Source: Apium graveolens
Lineage: Eukaryota > Streptophyta > Magnoliopsida > Apiales > Apiaceae
NCBI RefSeq assembly: GCF_009905375.1
Contig: NC_133647.1
Coordinates: 3,595,847-3,659,846 of the forward strand
Direction of reading: 5' to 3'
Length of the DNA: 64,000 nucleotides
This document shows, piece after piece, positions 33,925-46,700 of this stretch. The notes under the pieces were generated by a model. It was not told the DNA's origin, searched no databases, and was given only the letters and a program-made list of their open reading frames with translations. The position numbers and the translations under genes were made by a program. The stretch's first letter is position 1; each line of letters starts with the position of its first letter.

Positions 33925-35097
33925 CTACTCGGAGTCATCATCATCATCACCCTCAGTGGGTGGAGTATCAGGCGGCGGGTATGCAGAGTCCTCACCAAAA
34001 ACTGGCCACTGGATATCAGCTCCAAGGCCCCGAAAAGCAGTCCCTAATGCAAGGGTGAGCTCCTGAGCAAACCTGCTCTGCGTCTCATATATGGCATCCA
34101 TCCGCCGTGAAAGCCTCTTATACTGGGCATCACCCATCCCAGCACCCTCCTGAGCTCTCGAAGAACCAGCCTCATCACGCCCTGGCCTAGCCATAGTAGC
34201 ATCTAGTGCTGGACGCCCTCCTGGAAGACGATAACCCAGCCCATGCTCCTCAGGCTCACCACCGGTCCACTCCTGCATCCCATTCAGAGTGCCAGAATCA
34301 ATCGGAGCTGCTGGCAACTGCAACTGCTCATGAGCCGGCCAGTTCACTCCCACTGCTCGGCATAGCTTCATAACCGTAGATGCATAAGGGATGTTCATAT
34401 GCTTCGCTCCCCTCAAAAACTTCAGAATTCCTTGGTAGATAAACTCACCAAGGTCCACATAGTATTCCTCATTCAGAATTCCCCACAACAACTGTGCTCT
34501 CTCAACTGTGACCTCGTGTGCATGTGAAGAAGGCAAAATATTAGCACAAATAAATGCATTCCATGCACGGGCATATCTGTTCATGGCGATCGCCGGAAAG
34601 TGACAATACTCATTAGTGCCGGTCCTGCAGGTCCAAACTGTGCCCGGTCGACAGAGAGTCGCACAAATCAAATCCAAGTCAAAATCCTCAGCAGTCTTTT
34701 CATTCCAGTTCTCCTCCTCGGGCTTCCTCTCTCGCTGTCCAATCACACGGCGAATCGCCGCAGGATGATAATCAACCGTCAGCCCACGGACCACAGAAAA
34801 CCCATTCTTTTTGGCCTTCGCGTTCGCGTAGAACTCGCGAACAACGCTCATCGGTACTGCTTCGGGTGACTCACAAAAAGCTATCCACCCCTTCTCTGCA
34901 ATCATGGGCAGCAACTCACCATCCCTCCCCGATGGTAAAAACCCCCTCTCCTTCAGAATCGGCTTCCCCAACAGCCTAGTGTACTCCTCCTCCGCGGCTC
35001 TGTCAGTTAACCGAGGCCTTGCAGCAGTATCTCTCGATGAATCAGCAGTAGGAACTGTGTTGCTGCTATCAATAGTGCGTGCTCTCTTGGGTGCCAT
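33925..35097 (-). CDS. Intact 390-codon accessory ORF of the Athila element (env position)
   Basis: It starts MAPKRARTID and ends in an acidic run of Asp and Glu. The central part (RGFLPSGRDGELLPMIAEKGW, then a VVREFYANA stretch and YHPAAIRRVIG) resembles the putative plant transposon protein domain (PF20167-like) seen in ORFs of plant gypsy elements. A basic, nuclear-signal-like N-terminus (KRAR) is visible. There is no signal peptide or membrane segment, so the name env-like describes position only. The RRMDAIYETQSRFAQELTLALG stretch may form a helix or coiled coil. It is complete, with no stops or frameshifts, unlike gag-pol of the same element. Function unknown; expression may come from its own promoter at 35197. 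Confidence 0.75.
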   Translation of the reverse strand: MAPKRARTIDSSNTVPTADSSRDTAARPRLTDRAAEEEYTRLLGKPILKERGFLPSGRDGELLPMIAEKGWIAFCESPEAVPMSVVREFYANAKAKKNGFSVVRGLTVDYHPAAIRRVIGQRERKPEEENWNEKTAEDFDLDLICATLCRPGTVWTCRTGTNEYCHFPAIAMNRYARAWNAFICANILPSSHAHEVTVERAQLLWGILNEEYYVDLGEFIYQGILKFLRGAKHMNIPYASTVMKLCRAVGVNWPAHEQLQLPAAPIDSGTLNGMQEWTGGEPEEHGLGYRLPGGRPALDATMARPGRDEAGSSRAQEGAGMGDAQYKRLSRRMDAIYETQSRFAQELTLALGTAFRGLGADIQWPVFGEDSAYPPPDTPPTEGDDDDDSE

Positions 35098-35196
35098 TGA
35101 TTCGTGAATAAAAGTGTGTAAGATCTGATTTTTGATGTTTGTGAGAGGGTTTAAGTGTAGGAAGTTTGTGTGGGAGATATGTAGGATAGGTGTATG

Positions 35197-35205
35197 TATA
35201 TATAG
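35197..35205 (-). promoter_or_regulatory. Putative internal TATA box for the Athila accessory ORF
   Basis: The minus strand reads CCCTATATATACATA, with the core at 35197-35204, about 105 bases upstream of the ATG at 35097. The leader between is pyrimidine-rich at first (CCTATCCTACATATCTCCC) with no intervening ATG in a long frame. This would allow expression independent of the LTR. Confidence 0.55.
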
Positions 35206-35213
35206 GGTGTGGA

Positions 35214-36983
35214 TTAGATTAGGGTTTGGGAATTAAGGGGTAAAATGATGGGGTAGGGGGAACAAATCGTGGGTTTATGGGCTAAAACTGTTTTTGTGTT
35301 TTTTTTTTTTTCTGAACTGTAAAAAAAATTCTGGTACTCGACCCCTGAGCGGTTGCTCAGCAAAACTGAGCGGGCGTAGTAGTGCTTCAACCGCTGACTG
35401 TTAACCTTGAATGCTTGGTCCAGATCATTCTCAAAAATTTCCACCGCTCCATGCGGAAACACAGTTTTGACAATAAAAGGTCCAGACCACCTTGATTTCA
35501 ACTTCCCAGGAAAAAGTCAGAGCCGAGAGTTGAATAAGAGAACTTGTTGCCCTGGCACAAATAACTTTGGATGTAGCTTCCTATCGTGCCACCTCTTCAC
35601 CTTTTCCTTATACATTTTGTTATTTTCGTACGCTTGAAGTCGAAATTCATCAAGTTCATTAAGCTGAAGCATTCTTTTCTTACCAGCTGCATCTAAATCC
35701 AGGTTCAACTTCTTCAATGCCCAGTAGGCCTTATGCTCTAGCTCCGCAGGTAGATGACATCCCTTACCGTACACCAACTGAAACGGTGACATCCCAAGTG
35801 GAGTTTTGTATGCTGTTCTGTAAGCCCAAACAGCTTCATCGAGCTTTAAAGACCAATCCTTCCTTGACGGACAAACAACCTTCTCTAGAATGCGCTTTAT
35901 CTCTCTGTTAGACACTTCCGCTTGACCATTTGTTTGCGGATGATAGGCAGTAGCTACTCGATGATTCACATTATAACGCTGCATCATAGAAGTGAACTTA
36001 CAGTTGTAAAAATGCGATCCTTCATCACTTATGATTACCCGAGGTGTTCCAAACCTTGTGAAAATTTGCTTATGAAGAAAATTTAGCACTGCCTTTGCAT
36101 CATTTGTCGGTAAAGCTTTAACTTCGACCCATTTTGAGACATAATCGACTGCCAGCAAGATGTACTGATTATTGCAAGACGAGATAAAAGGCCCCATGAA
36201 ATTGATTCCCCACACATCAAAGACCTCGACTTCAAGCATCACATTTAATGGCATCTCATCCTTCCTTGACAAATTTCCCACTCTTTGGCAACGATCACAC
36301 CTTAAAACAAACTGATGAGCATCCTTGAACAAAGTAGGCCAAAAAAAACCTGCTTGCAGAATACGAGCTGCCGTCTTCTCACCACCATAGTGTCCACCAT
36401 AAACCGTGGAATGGCAGTCCCGTAATATCCCCTCCGTCTCACAGAACGGGATACATCTCCTGATGATCTGGTCAGCTCCCTGTCTAAACAAATATGGTTC
36501 ATCCCACATATACCACTTCACCTCATGCAGAAACTTCTTCTTTTGAGCGGATGTCAAATTAGGAGGCATTATATTGCTGACGAGATAGTTTACAATATCT
36601 GCAAACCATGGTTCTTCCTCCTGAATTGCAAACAACTGCTCATCCGGAAAAGATTCATTGATTAACGTCCTATCTTGTGAAGTAGAATCGGGATTCTCCA
36701 ATCTAGAGAGATGGTCAGCTACTTGATTCTCAGTACCTTTTCTATCTTTGATCTCTAACTCAAATTCCTGAAGTAAAAGCACCCAACGAATGAGTCTCGG
36801 CTTCGAATCCTTCTTGGAAACTAGATAGCGAATAGCTGCATGATCAGTGAATACTGTTACTTTCGTACCAAGTAGATACGATCGAAATTTCTCAAAACCA
36901 AAGACTATAGCCAAAAGCTCCTTCTCAATAGTGGTGTAGTTCAATTGGTCACCATTTAAAGTCTTACTCGCATAGTAGACCAC
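35214..36983 (-). pseudogene. RNase H and integrase of the Athila element
   Basis: One frame runs from RNase H ([35 protein letters not shown]) through the integrase zinc-binding region ([22 protein letters not shown]) and catalytic core ([32 protein letters not shown]). Here the second catalytic motif reads DEGSHF. A TGA at 35517-35519 breaks the C-terminus; after it the frame resumes with [11 protein letters not shown]. Upstream, a TAG at 37005-37007 splits it from RT. Both stops are single-base events in a continuous frame. Confidence 0.88.
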
Positions 36984-37004
36984 ATGGAAGAGGTTTTTCT
37001 TGCG

Positions 37005-38918
37005 CTATCCCAGAACTGCACCTACCGCATAATCACTCGCATCACACATCATCTCAAACGGTTCTGTCCAATCTGGTGCTGTAATAACTGGTGCAGTGAT
37101 CAAACTCTTCTTGAGAGTCTCGAATGCTGCCAAACATTCATCATCAAATTTGAAAGGCACATCTTTCTCAAGCAAATTGCACAAAGGCTTAGATATCTTT
37201 GAAAAGTCCTTGATGAATCGCCGATAAAAACCCGCATGACCAAGAAAACTACGGATTCCTTTCACAGAATTAGGTGGGGGAAGATTTTCAATGACTCCCA
37301 CCTTGGCCTTGTCCACTTCCAGACCCTTGCTAGAGACCTTATGCCCAAGGATAATGCCTTCACGCACCATAAAATGACATTTCTCCCAATTGAGCACCAA
37401 ATTAGTTTCCACGCATCTTTTGAGTACGGCGCGCAGATTATTCAAACACTCATCATATGAGTGTCCAAAGACGGAGAAGTCATCCATGAACACTTCGACG
37501 TTATTTCCAATCATGTCAGAGAATATAGCCATCATACATCTCTGAAAAGTGGTCGGGGCGCCACATAACCCAAACGAAACTCTGCGAAAAGCAAACGTGC
37601 CAAATGGATAAGTGAAGGTAGTCTTTTCCTGATCCTCTGGTGTAATACAAATCTGATTATACCCGGAATAACCATCCAGAAGACAGAAGTACTCATGACC
37701 CGCCAATATGTCAAGCATCTGATCAATAAATGGAAGAGGGAAGTGATCCTTCCTTGTGGCTTTGTTCAATTTTCTATAATCCATGCATACTCTCCATCCT
37801 GTAACTGTTCGAGTAGGGATGAGCTCATTCTTTTCATTTGCGACCACAGTGATACCTCCTTTCTTAGGTGTCACCCACGAGCTGTCAGAAATAGGATAAA
37901 TGATGCCTGCATCCAGCCATTTCAGAATTTCTTTCTTCACCACTTCCTTCATGATGGGATTCAGTCTTCGTTGTTGTTCCACAGTTGGCTTACTACCTTC
38001 CTCTAGCAGAATTTTATGCATACAATATGAAGGACTTATCCCCTTGATGTCTGCTATGGTCCATCCTATAGCCGATTTGAATTCTCTCAAAATCCTTAAG
38101 AGCTTGTCTTCCTCACTTCCTGAAAGGTCAGATGAAATAATAACAGGTAACGTAGATGAATCACCTAAAAAAACATACCTCAAGTGTTCAGGTAATGGCT
38201 TGAGCTCCAAGGTAGGTGCTTCCTCTATTGATGGTTTGAGCTTCCCTTCAGCATTCTTAAGGTCAGAAGTACCAAGAGATTCAAATGGTATGTCCAGCTT
38301 TCGCTTCCAGGGAGAAGCGTTCAGATATTGTAATTGCTCGTTGCCATCTTCATCATCGCTGTCAAAATCCCCCACTAAGGCCTTTTCCAATACATCAGAC
38401 ATTAGCATGTGATCGAGTTCCGAAGTAACCGCAGAATCAATCACATCCAATTTTAAGCACTCCTCATCTTCTGTAGGGAATTTCATTACCTTGAATACGT
38501 TGAAGGTCACATCCTGATCTTGGACCCGCATAGTAAGTTCACCTTTTTGCACATCTATCAAGGTACGGCCAGTAGCCAAGAAAGGCCTTCCCAAGATTAT
38601 GGGAATCTTCTTATCTTCCTCAAAATCCAGAATAACAAAATCTGCAGGAAAGAAGAGCTTATCCACCTTGACGAGCACATCCTCAACTATGCCCCTTGGG
38701 TAAGTAATGGAACGGTCAGCCAATTGTAGCGACATGTATGTGGGTTTTGGATCAGGCAGATTCAGCTTTTTAAAGATCGACAACGGCATCAGATTAATGC
38801 TCGCTCCTAAATCACAAAGGCACTTGTCAAAAGTCAGATTGCCAATGGTGCAAGGAATGTGAAGCTTCCTGGATCTTTCAGTTTTGGTGGTAACTTTTGC
38901 TGCAGAACAGCGCTGCAT
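37005..38918 (-). pseudogene. Protease and reverse transcriptase of the Athila element
   Basis: The protease active site region reads CLCDLGASINLMPLSIFKKL (Asp-Leu-Gly-Ala, as in Athila). RT shows GWRVCMDYRKLNKATRKDHFPLP, CLLDGYSGYNQI, VSFGLCGAPTTFQRC and the catalytic FMDDFSVFG in place of Y-V-D-D, which is normal for this lineage. RNase H begins with MMCDASDYAVGAVLG, then TAG at 37005-37007. The true start is the gag-pol frame, which enters through a one-base frameshift near 38858; the ATG at 38918 overlaps the shifted end of gag. Confidence 0.88.
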
Positions 38919-40675
38919 TCTTCCGTGAGAGCAACGGTTTCAAGGTCATCCAGTTTCACCTTCCTTGAAAGAATAGTCTTCATAAACTTCGCATAACTAG
39001 GCATTTGTTCCAGAGCCTCAGCGAAAGGTATATTGATGTGAAGTTTCTTGAACACCTCCAGAAACTTCCCGAACTGTCTATCCAGCTTTTGTTGCTGCAA
39101 TCTCTTAGGAAAAGGTGGTGGAGGATAGAGCTGTTTCTCCCCTGTATTAGCCTCAGGCAGAGTGTGTTCAACAGTAGTCTTTCTTGGTTCCGCCACTTTC
39201 TCCTTTTGCTTAGATTCTTCATCTCTAATTTCAGCTTCTACTTCTTTTGCCTTTTCAGCATCAGCCACTTTTCCAGACCTTAAGGTAATAGCCTTGACTT
39301 GCTCTTTAGCTTCCTTCCTGCCTGGTACTTCCGTGTCACTGGAAAGAGTGCCAGGTTGACGATTGAGCACTGCATTGGCTAGTTGACCGATTTGATTTTC
39401 CAAGGTCTTGATAGAAACCGCCTGACTCTTGCACAACAGCTTAAGTTCCTCAAAATCAGCACTAGTAGGTGCAGCTATACTTCCCTGTTGAGGATATGAT
39501 TGCCTTGTAGCATACTGCTGTGGTTACTGAAATCCAGTTGGGTTAAACTGTTTACTCACTCCTTGCTGATATGGTGGCTGAATAGCATTCTGATTATTCC
39601 CCCAGCTGAAATTTGGATAATTTCTGTTGTTAGGATGATAGGTCGCTGGCACAGGCTGCTGTTGTCGCTGATAGTTATTCACATACTGAACAGATTCATT
39701 GACAAGAGAACACTGATCCATAGCATGAGAACCTGCACAAAGCTCACAAACCATAGCTATTTGATTAACTCCATATGTAGCCAGAGAATCAACCTTCATT
39801 GATAGCGCTTGGAGCTGGGCTGCAATAGCGGTGGCTGCATCAACTTCCAGAATACCTGCTACCTTGCCTGACGTCATCCTCTGAGTTGGGTTTTGATGCT
39901 CATTTGCAGCCATCGTCTCTATAAGATTATACGCCTCAGTATAGCTTTTAGCCCATAAGGCGCCTCCAGCTGTTACATCGAGCATGGGCCGAGATTGGGC
40001 CCCCAAACCATTATAGAAACCAGTGATCACCATCCAATCCGACATTCCATGATGTGGACATTTTCTCAACATTTCCTTGTAGCGTTCCCAAGCCTCGCAC
40101 ATAGATTCTGTAGGTTGCTGCGCAAACTGAGTAAGAGCACTCCTCATAGCAGCAATCTTTGCCATCGGATAAAACTTCACCAGAAACTTTTGCGCAAGAT
40201 CTTGCCACGTAGTGATGGACCCAGCTGGTTCAGAATGTAACCAGTCTTTAGCCTTGTCCCTCAGTGAGAATGGGAAAAGCCTCAACTTGATAGCCTCATC
40301 AGTCACGCCATTATACTTAAAAGTGCTGCAGATCTCGACAAAATTCCTTATGTGCATTTTGGGGACTTCAGTTGCCGCTCCTCCAAAAGAAACAGAATTC
40401 TGCACCATCTGAATAGTGCCCGGCTTGATTTCAAAGGTGTTAGCTTGAATAGCCGGATGAAGGATGCTTGACTGAATGTCATCAATTTTAGGCCGAGAAA
40501 AATCCATAAGAGCTGGATCAGCTTGAACAATACGATCTCCCATGTTTACTGGTTCTTTCTGCTCAGTTCCTGAATCCGAATCCTCAAAATCTAACTTCTC
40601 CGGAATATCAAGAACTTCGTCTGTCTCCTCAGCTGTATCTAAAGTCCTCTTGCGAGCACGAGAACGAGTTTGCAC
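38834..40675 (-). pseudogene. Gag of the Athila element
   Basis: Starts MQTRSRARKRT at 40675, 117 bases downstream of the PBS in element orientation. The capsid domain (FVEICSTFKYNGVTDEAIKLRLFPFSLRDKAKDW, written here in two parts: FVEICSTFKYNGVTDEAIK and LRLFPFSLRDKAKDW) and GSITTWQDLAQKFLVKFYP match plant retrotransposon gag. A Cys/His cluster (CELCAGSHAMDQC) follows. A TAA at 39524-39526 stops it in frame; the same frame resumes and runs on to 38834. A one-base deletion near 38858 then throws it out of the protease frame. Confidence 0.85.
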
Positions 40676-40791
40676 AAACGCTTGCTAAAGTACCTGAAAC
40701 ACAACCGTAAAAAATAAGTAACTACTACGTCCTAATCACTGAGTCCTAATGACCAATGATGGTAAGTACATAAACTAAACAAATATGCCGA

Positions 40792-40810
40792 GTCCCCGGC
40801 AGCGGCGCCA
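40792..40810 (-). other. Primer binding site of the Athila element
   Basis: Minus strand TGGCGCCGCTGCCGGGGAC, the Asp tRNA type typical for Athila, separated by seven bases (mostly T on the minus strand) from the 5' LTR. Confidence 0.88.
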
Positions 40811-40817
40811 AAAAACT

Positions 40818-42271
40818 TGTTAGGGCGAAAACACGCGCTAATATTCACGCAAGTATACGCGTTCGCAAGTAATATAGAATATTATCTAGTTCGTTCCCTC
40901 AGAGACTCAGACTGAATTATTGTCTAATTAAACTCACTCACCAATGTATGATTACTTCTCAATGTTAAGACACTAACACTTAAAATTGTTGATTAAATAT
41001 TAACTACAATTAACTACTTAATTAATCACTTAACTAACACTTCAATTTATCAATAATAAAACACTCATGAGATCATAACTTCATTATTACTTCCTTCTAT
41101 AGCCATTGTTATTACCTTTAGCATGTGACAGTGATGATATTAATCGAATAACACGAAACTGATAAAAGCCAACTTACATTGTACTAATACCATTCTACCA
41201 AGCATCCACAATTAAGATAGAAGTTGAATAGTCATCAATTATGTTGAGTTCCTATATGTCTACAGAAATTGACAACACAACGATTTAAGCACAAGTTATT
41301 CCTTTTGATTACATAGGGCAAATAAAACTGTTAGAGTTACCCACTAATCATGCACAACGTACATGAACCTATGCTAGCATGGCAAGTTCTAAATCTCAAG
41401 ATCCACCGTCACTTCACAAGAGATTAACACCCTATCTTATATGTTCGCGACGCACATAAGACGATACGCACAACCAATACTAGATATCATGCAATCATCA
41501 CACACTAAAGTATTAAACAATTAACTAAAGAATTCCATAATAAATCCGTTGCAACCCCATGATCACGATTAGCCCATAATAGCACTTATCGTCATCATGG
41601 GTTCATATGAAATCATGATAAACAAACACAAGAAAATAATAACTAAACTAATTATATTAAAACAGAGTACGTCACAAGAGTAAATAAGTTCAAAGCAAGA
41701 AAACTAGCATCCAACGTTACAACGAAACAAGAATCACAAGAAGATATGCTTCCTCTTCGTTGCAGTGTGCTAAATCGGTCTTCTTCCTTATCTCCTTCGC
41801 TCCTTACGTAAAAATACAATCTTCTTCAATCCACACTTGTGAAAACGTCTCAAATCTACTTATATAATAGTCCCATAAAACTCAGATTACATAGAAGTGG
41901 AAACCAAACAGAAGTAGAAGTCCTAAAATAATTTGTCTTTTTTCCCGACCCTGCGCGGCCGCTCAGCATAGCTGAGCGGGCGCTCAGCTTGCTGCGCGGC
42001 CGCTCAGTAATGCTGAGCGGGCGCTCAGACCTCTACTGGAAAAAATCTGATTTTGCTCCGTTTCTTCGCCGTAATCTGCCCGTTTCTTTCCTCTCGCAAT
42101 GGTGAACACATGCCAAGGCTTATTCTTGATGATTCCTCCCCCGAAATGCAACTAAAACCCTGAAATGCATAAACACTAGAAAAACGCATCAAATACACAA
42201 AATACTTGATTTCAAGACACCAATTTAAGCCATTTTAAGACGTTCTAAGTGGTATAAAATGCCACTTATCA
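40818..42271 (-). repeat. 5' LTR of the Athila element
   Basis: 1454 bp. Identical architecture to 31303-32778, with two hairpin units instead of three (41952-42020). Confidence 0.95.
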
Positions 42272-42276
42272 ATAAC
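42272..42276. repeat. Target site duplication ATAAC, right copy
   Basis: Matches 31298-31302 exactly. Confidence 0.9.
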
Positions 42277-43713
42277 TTATTACCGAAAGAGGCTCATGCA
42301 TATTCAATAATCAAGAAGAGTACACGTTATCGCTTTATATAAAAAATAATATCGTTGCTCGCCATCCACGTTCGTCACTTTGATAGTTCGACCATGATTG
42401 CGTTCTTATAAAATTCACAGTTATAGCTTCTAACTTCGTCTATGCCGTGTAGAATAACCATTGATCATGTAACATCTCGAATCCGTCGATAGGAAATATT
42501 ATTCTTTTCAATAGTCTAAAAGATTCCTTCATTTCCTTCAATCATCCTCGGGCTTCGTTCAGGTCAACAAACCTTTTTAAACTTTAATAATTTCATAAAT
42601 TGAGTAATTAATGTTCCCGCATATTTATTCGATTATTAATGCTATTAAACAAGGTTTGCACTCTTCTTCTGAGAAAATTTCAACCTTCTCCGTATTAATG
42701 GCCTACTTGGCCTTCTGAACTACATGATCTAGATCCATTATTCTTCCAGGAAATTTTCAGCTTATAATAACAAGAACTCAAGTAGTAATTCGACAACCAA
42801 ATTTGAAACTCATTTTATGTAAAGATCTTTTAGAAATTTATTAAGGAATCCTTTTTCGAAAACTTGTTTTAAGAGTTTTGAAAATCGCACACATGGTCGT
42901 CATTACTATATGAGTTGTTTGTTATTCTCATCATTCATTAATAGGGTACCTAATTACAGAAACGACCACATAAGGGTCCCTCCACTTCGGTATATCTTAT
43001 ATTTCTCCTTGGATTATGTTCACATTTATTATTCGATAAAACTTCATTTACCGTTACCTACACCTTTTATTCGTAATTCTAACTCCAATGCCGGCGTCTG
43101 GTATTATCTTTGATATTCTCATCATCGTCCTCGATGTTATGTTTACAACCAACTAATACAATTCGACATTCTGTCTGTAGATAAAGTCGCCACAATGGTG
43201 CCTAATATAATAGATGTCATTTTTGAAAAGTGATAAGAAGCTTCTCGCCACAATGGTGCCTTTGAAACTTGCAACTCTAGCCCTTCGTCAACTTCAATCA
43301 ACTGGTTATCTCCAGCCTGGAGCTTGTCCTACTACACAATTCTAAATTGGATCATACTAAAACTCTTCTAACTTTCCTTATAAGAAGTTCTCACAAGAAT
43401 CAGTCGCATTATTCTTTAAAACCATGTGAAAAATAGGGTAATTTACCCAGTCTCCGTCGAACTATCAACTCTTCACACAATAAGATCTGGGAACTCAATA
43501 TATTTATAGCGTCAATATTTTCGCCTTACACTTCTCTTAACAATATCCTATCTTACTGATCCATATCGGATCTGCTAATCCTAATTCACACTCAATTCAA
43601 ACTCAAAATGAGTACACTTAGGGTTTTTCCTATATTATATGGCCTATTACTCCTATCTTACTCTCACCTATTCTTATTTCAGGGACCAATAACCCGTAGC
43701 TCTGATACCAACT
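42277..43713 (-). mobile_element. 5' interior of the old gypsy element, eroded
   Basis: Minus-strand sequence just downstream of the primer site at 43699-43710. No ORF with a gag signature survives. TCGCCACAATGGTGCCT occurs twice about 61 bases apart (near 43187 and 43247). Confidence 0.5.
43699..43710 (-). other. Primer binding site of the old gypsy element
   Basis: Minus strand TGGTATCAGAGC, the initiator-Met tRNA site, three bases from the LTR end TGTTACA. This fixes element polarity as minus. Confidence 0.85.
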
Positions 43714-46700
43714 TGTAACATCCCAAATCCGGGGTCAAGATTTGGTGTCACTAAACAATAATTATATAATATAAAATAATATATAAATGACCCCTCAATT
43801 CCAGATCGTTTACAGGTTATGGCATGAAACAAGAATCTAACCTTCTAAATCTACAATAACTAAAATACAAGTTCATTACCTATGTACTAACTCCCTTGTC
43901 TTATTCATTCTAACATCTCCATCCTCTTGCAGCTGAGATCTTCCTAATTTCATTGTCTATTAGGAGCTATTCACTTTTATTCTCATTTGTTTCTGAAAGA
44001 AATAAGAATTCACAAAGCAAGAGTGAGCCAAAAATGCCCAACAAGTACATAACTGATTTCCAAGTATTAGTATCAAAGGAAATTTTTGGACAAAATTTTA
44101 AATAATTTTTAAACATTTCTATTTAGTTGAGCGAATAAAACATCGGTCGTTATTAGCCTTTAATCATAAATTAAAAGTGACGAGCAATTCCCGGATTCAT
44201 CTCCTGAATTAGGGTTTTGTCCGGTTTTGTAATCATAGAACTTTTCAAGAAGGAATGTCGTTAATGGTGATCAACAATAAATTAGATTGTATACTAGTTC
44301 AACGTTCACACTCATATCCTGCTGATCAGTCAGGATATAGTATAGATCTATACCTACTTTTATAGATCCATTCGGGTACCCAGGCACTATGACCCAAGGG
44401 TCCGGTTCATCCCCGGACCATAGGGTCCAGTTCATCACTGGCCCTCATAGTAATCATCCACCCCATAGAGTATTTTGATGTCAAATTATTTTGATTTTGA
44501 AATATCCTGATTCAGAGTTCGCAAATAACCCGAAATAATAGGTATTTGCTCAAGAGATCAATCAATAATAAAGTAACAATAATGAAAAGTACGTGCATAA
44601 TTAAGAGTAATTGTAGCGAAATATAAAACATTTCACTATTATGAACTTAGAATAGGAAAGAGACATTTGCAGTATATCATAAAGAAGTTCAAGAATACTT
44701 GCCTTAATAAGCTTTCATCACTATTACTGGTCGACTTTGGACCAACTTGGACGTTCGGCTTTATCGTCTAACCACTAAACTATCCTGGATAGGATTCAAC
44801 ACTCAGGTCCTTCGATTGGAACCTTGCTGAGCTTGACGACTGATCACTAGGCTATTTTTAGTCCGACGTCAACCCTCGGGTCTTCCGACTAAAATCTACA
44901 GAGTCGAAATATCCTAATTTAGATAATCGTTTATGCTTGACATATTTTTTCTATCAAATCTACTCACTCAATATGAAAACCAGACTCGTATTTATATGTA
45001 TTATTGTAATACACATAAAAATCAAGGTCCACGTCTTCGAAATTCAGTTCGGTACTTATTTTCGGAAAGTACGTATACCCGTCGTTTTGAAAAATAGGGT
45101 AATTGATTATTTACAAAATATCTTACCACAACACGTAATTAGGTTTCGTATTATATAATTATATATTCCCGTTTGAAGTTTTCGATAATTGTAGGTTACG
45201 TTTCCCGTATTTTCGGAATTAATTTTCCGAAAATTGGGCAGCGTCTCCTCTGTTTATCGGCCTACCCGTTGAAACATAATAGACGTCATCACCCAATAAT
45301 CACAATCAAAATCAATTCAATCACAATCCCACAATTATCCAATTAATGATACAACTTTAAAATTAATTAATTATTTTTGTTCCGAAAAATAATTTTACAA
45401 ACTAATTTATTTGTTTTATAAAGGTAGGAATCAGAATTAAATTATCACTGTCCACCATCGGCTCGCCGAGGCTCATCGCCGACGGTGGTAAAATTCGTCG
45501 GTGCCCGATTAATTCGGGAACCGATTAATTATATAATTTCACGTACGGATTTTTTTTATTTCACGAATATTTATTCAATAATTTCCTACAAGAAAATAAA
45601 ATAATTAAATAAATAACAGAACCCTCAAACAGGTGCGTGCAAGCACACGCAAAACTCACAGCATAAACTGATCAAATACACATACAAACCAACCACATGC
45701 ACGCATACACGCGCGGCTGTGGCCGGAAAACAGAACCACCAGTCAGAAAACGAACACAACACTAGGCGGCACAGGGACAGCGAAACAAAGGTGGTAAACA
45801 CACACACAATACCCAACTAAACACACACACACGCGTATATACACACGCGTGTATACACATATCGGACAACCAAAAATGGAGTGAACAACATGGTGTACCA
45901 GAATAATGCCAGCGACGGGAAGCAACAGGGAGGCAACATAGGAGGAATATGGGAGGGAAAGAAAGTGAGACGGCGTAGAAGAAGAGAGAGGGGAGAGAGA
46001 GAGGGGGGGGGGGAGATGAGAATCTGAGAGATTAAGTAAGGTGGAGGATGAATTTGGGGGTAGATATCTGTTATTTATTTATTTTTTTATTGTTTTATGA
46101 TCCTGGAATTCTTTTCCCGAACCTGGATTTGCTCCGCAATTTGTAATTAAACTAGTAATTGTATGGGTAGAAATAACCTGAAAACTTACGAGATTAGTCT
46201 TAAAATTCTCTGAATACTTTAAAATTAGTAACATAAAGTTCATAATTTTTACATCATTTTTAGAACACAACTCGTACCCGCATTTAACGATTAAGCGAAT
46301 CAACGCGCGGGTGAATTTGATCAGAACAATTCCCAAAATAATTTTAAAATTCTCCAAATATTCCAAACTAAATAACATACGAGTTTCGTAATTTTTGAAG
46401 CATTCTGGAATTTAATATTAAATTTACACTTTACTACAATCAAAAAATCATTTAGGGGTAAATAATTGATGAAATATTGATTTCTAAATTTTATAAATTC
46501 CCAAAAATAATTATTGAAATTATAAAACCATAAAAATAATTTTAGAAACAATCTCAATATTTATGAGAATAAATCTTCAATTAAATAACTTTTAATAGTG
46601 AAAACAAAACAATACAACCCGGCATTTAATAGGACAAGTAATCCTTAAACACCATAGAGTCACACCCAACTAATAATAAATACAACACTATGCTAACAGA

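Larger units (their letters stand above)
31303..42271 (-). mobile_element. Full-length Athila-lineage Ty3/gypsy retrotransposon
   Basis: 10,969 bp on the minus strand with LTRs of 1476 and 1454 bp, an Asp-type PBS, gag, protease-RT-RNase H, integrase, a 390-codon ORF in the env position, PPT and ATAAC duplications. The LTRs differ at about 16 positions plus a 21-bp repeat difference (about 1.1 percent by eye), so the insertion is recent. Gag-pol nevertheless has three in-frame stops and a frameshift. It sits inside the older minus-strand gypsy sequence. Confidence 0.95.

Noticed and set aside
37695..38412. Long plus-strand ORFs across the Athila RT
   Set aside because: They are shadows of the minus-strand protease-RT frame.
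45625..45925. Minus-strand ORFs rich in Val/Cys/Leu that look like membrane proteins
   Set aside because: They are translations of the CA/CG microsatellite and T/G-rich part of the old gypsy LTR; composition explains them.
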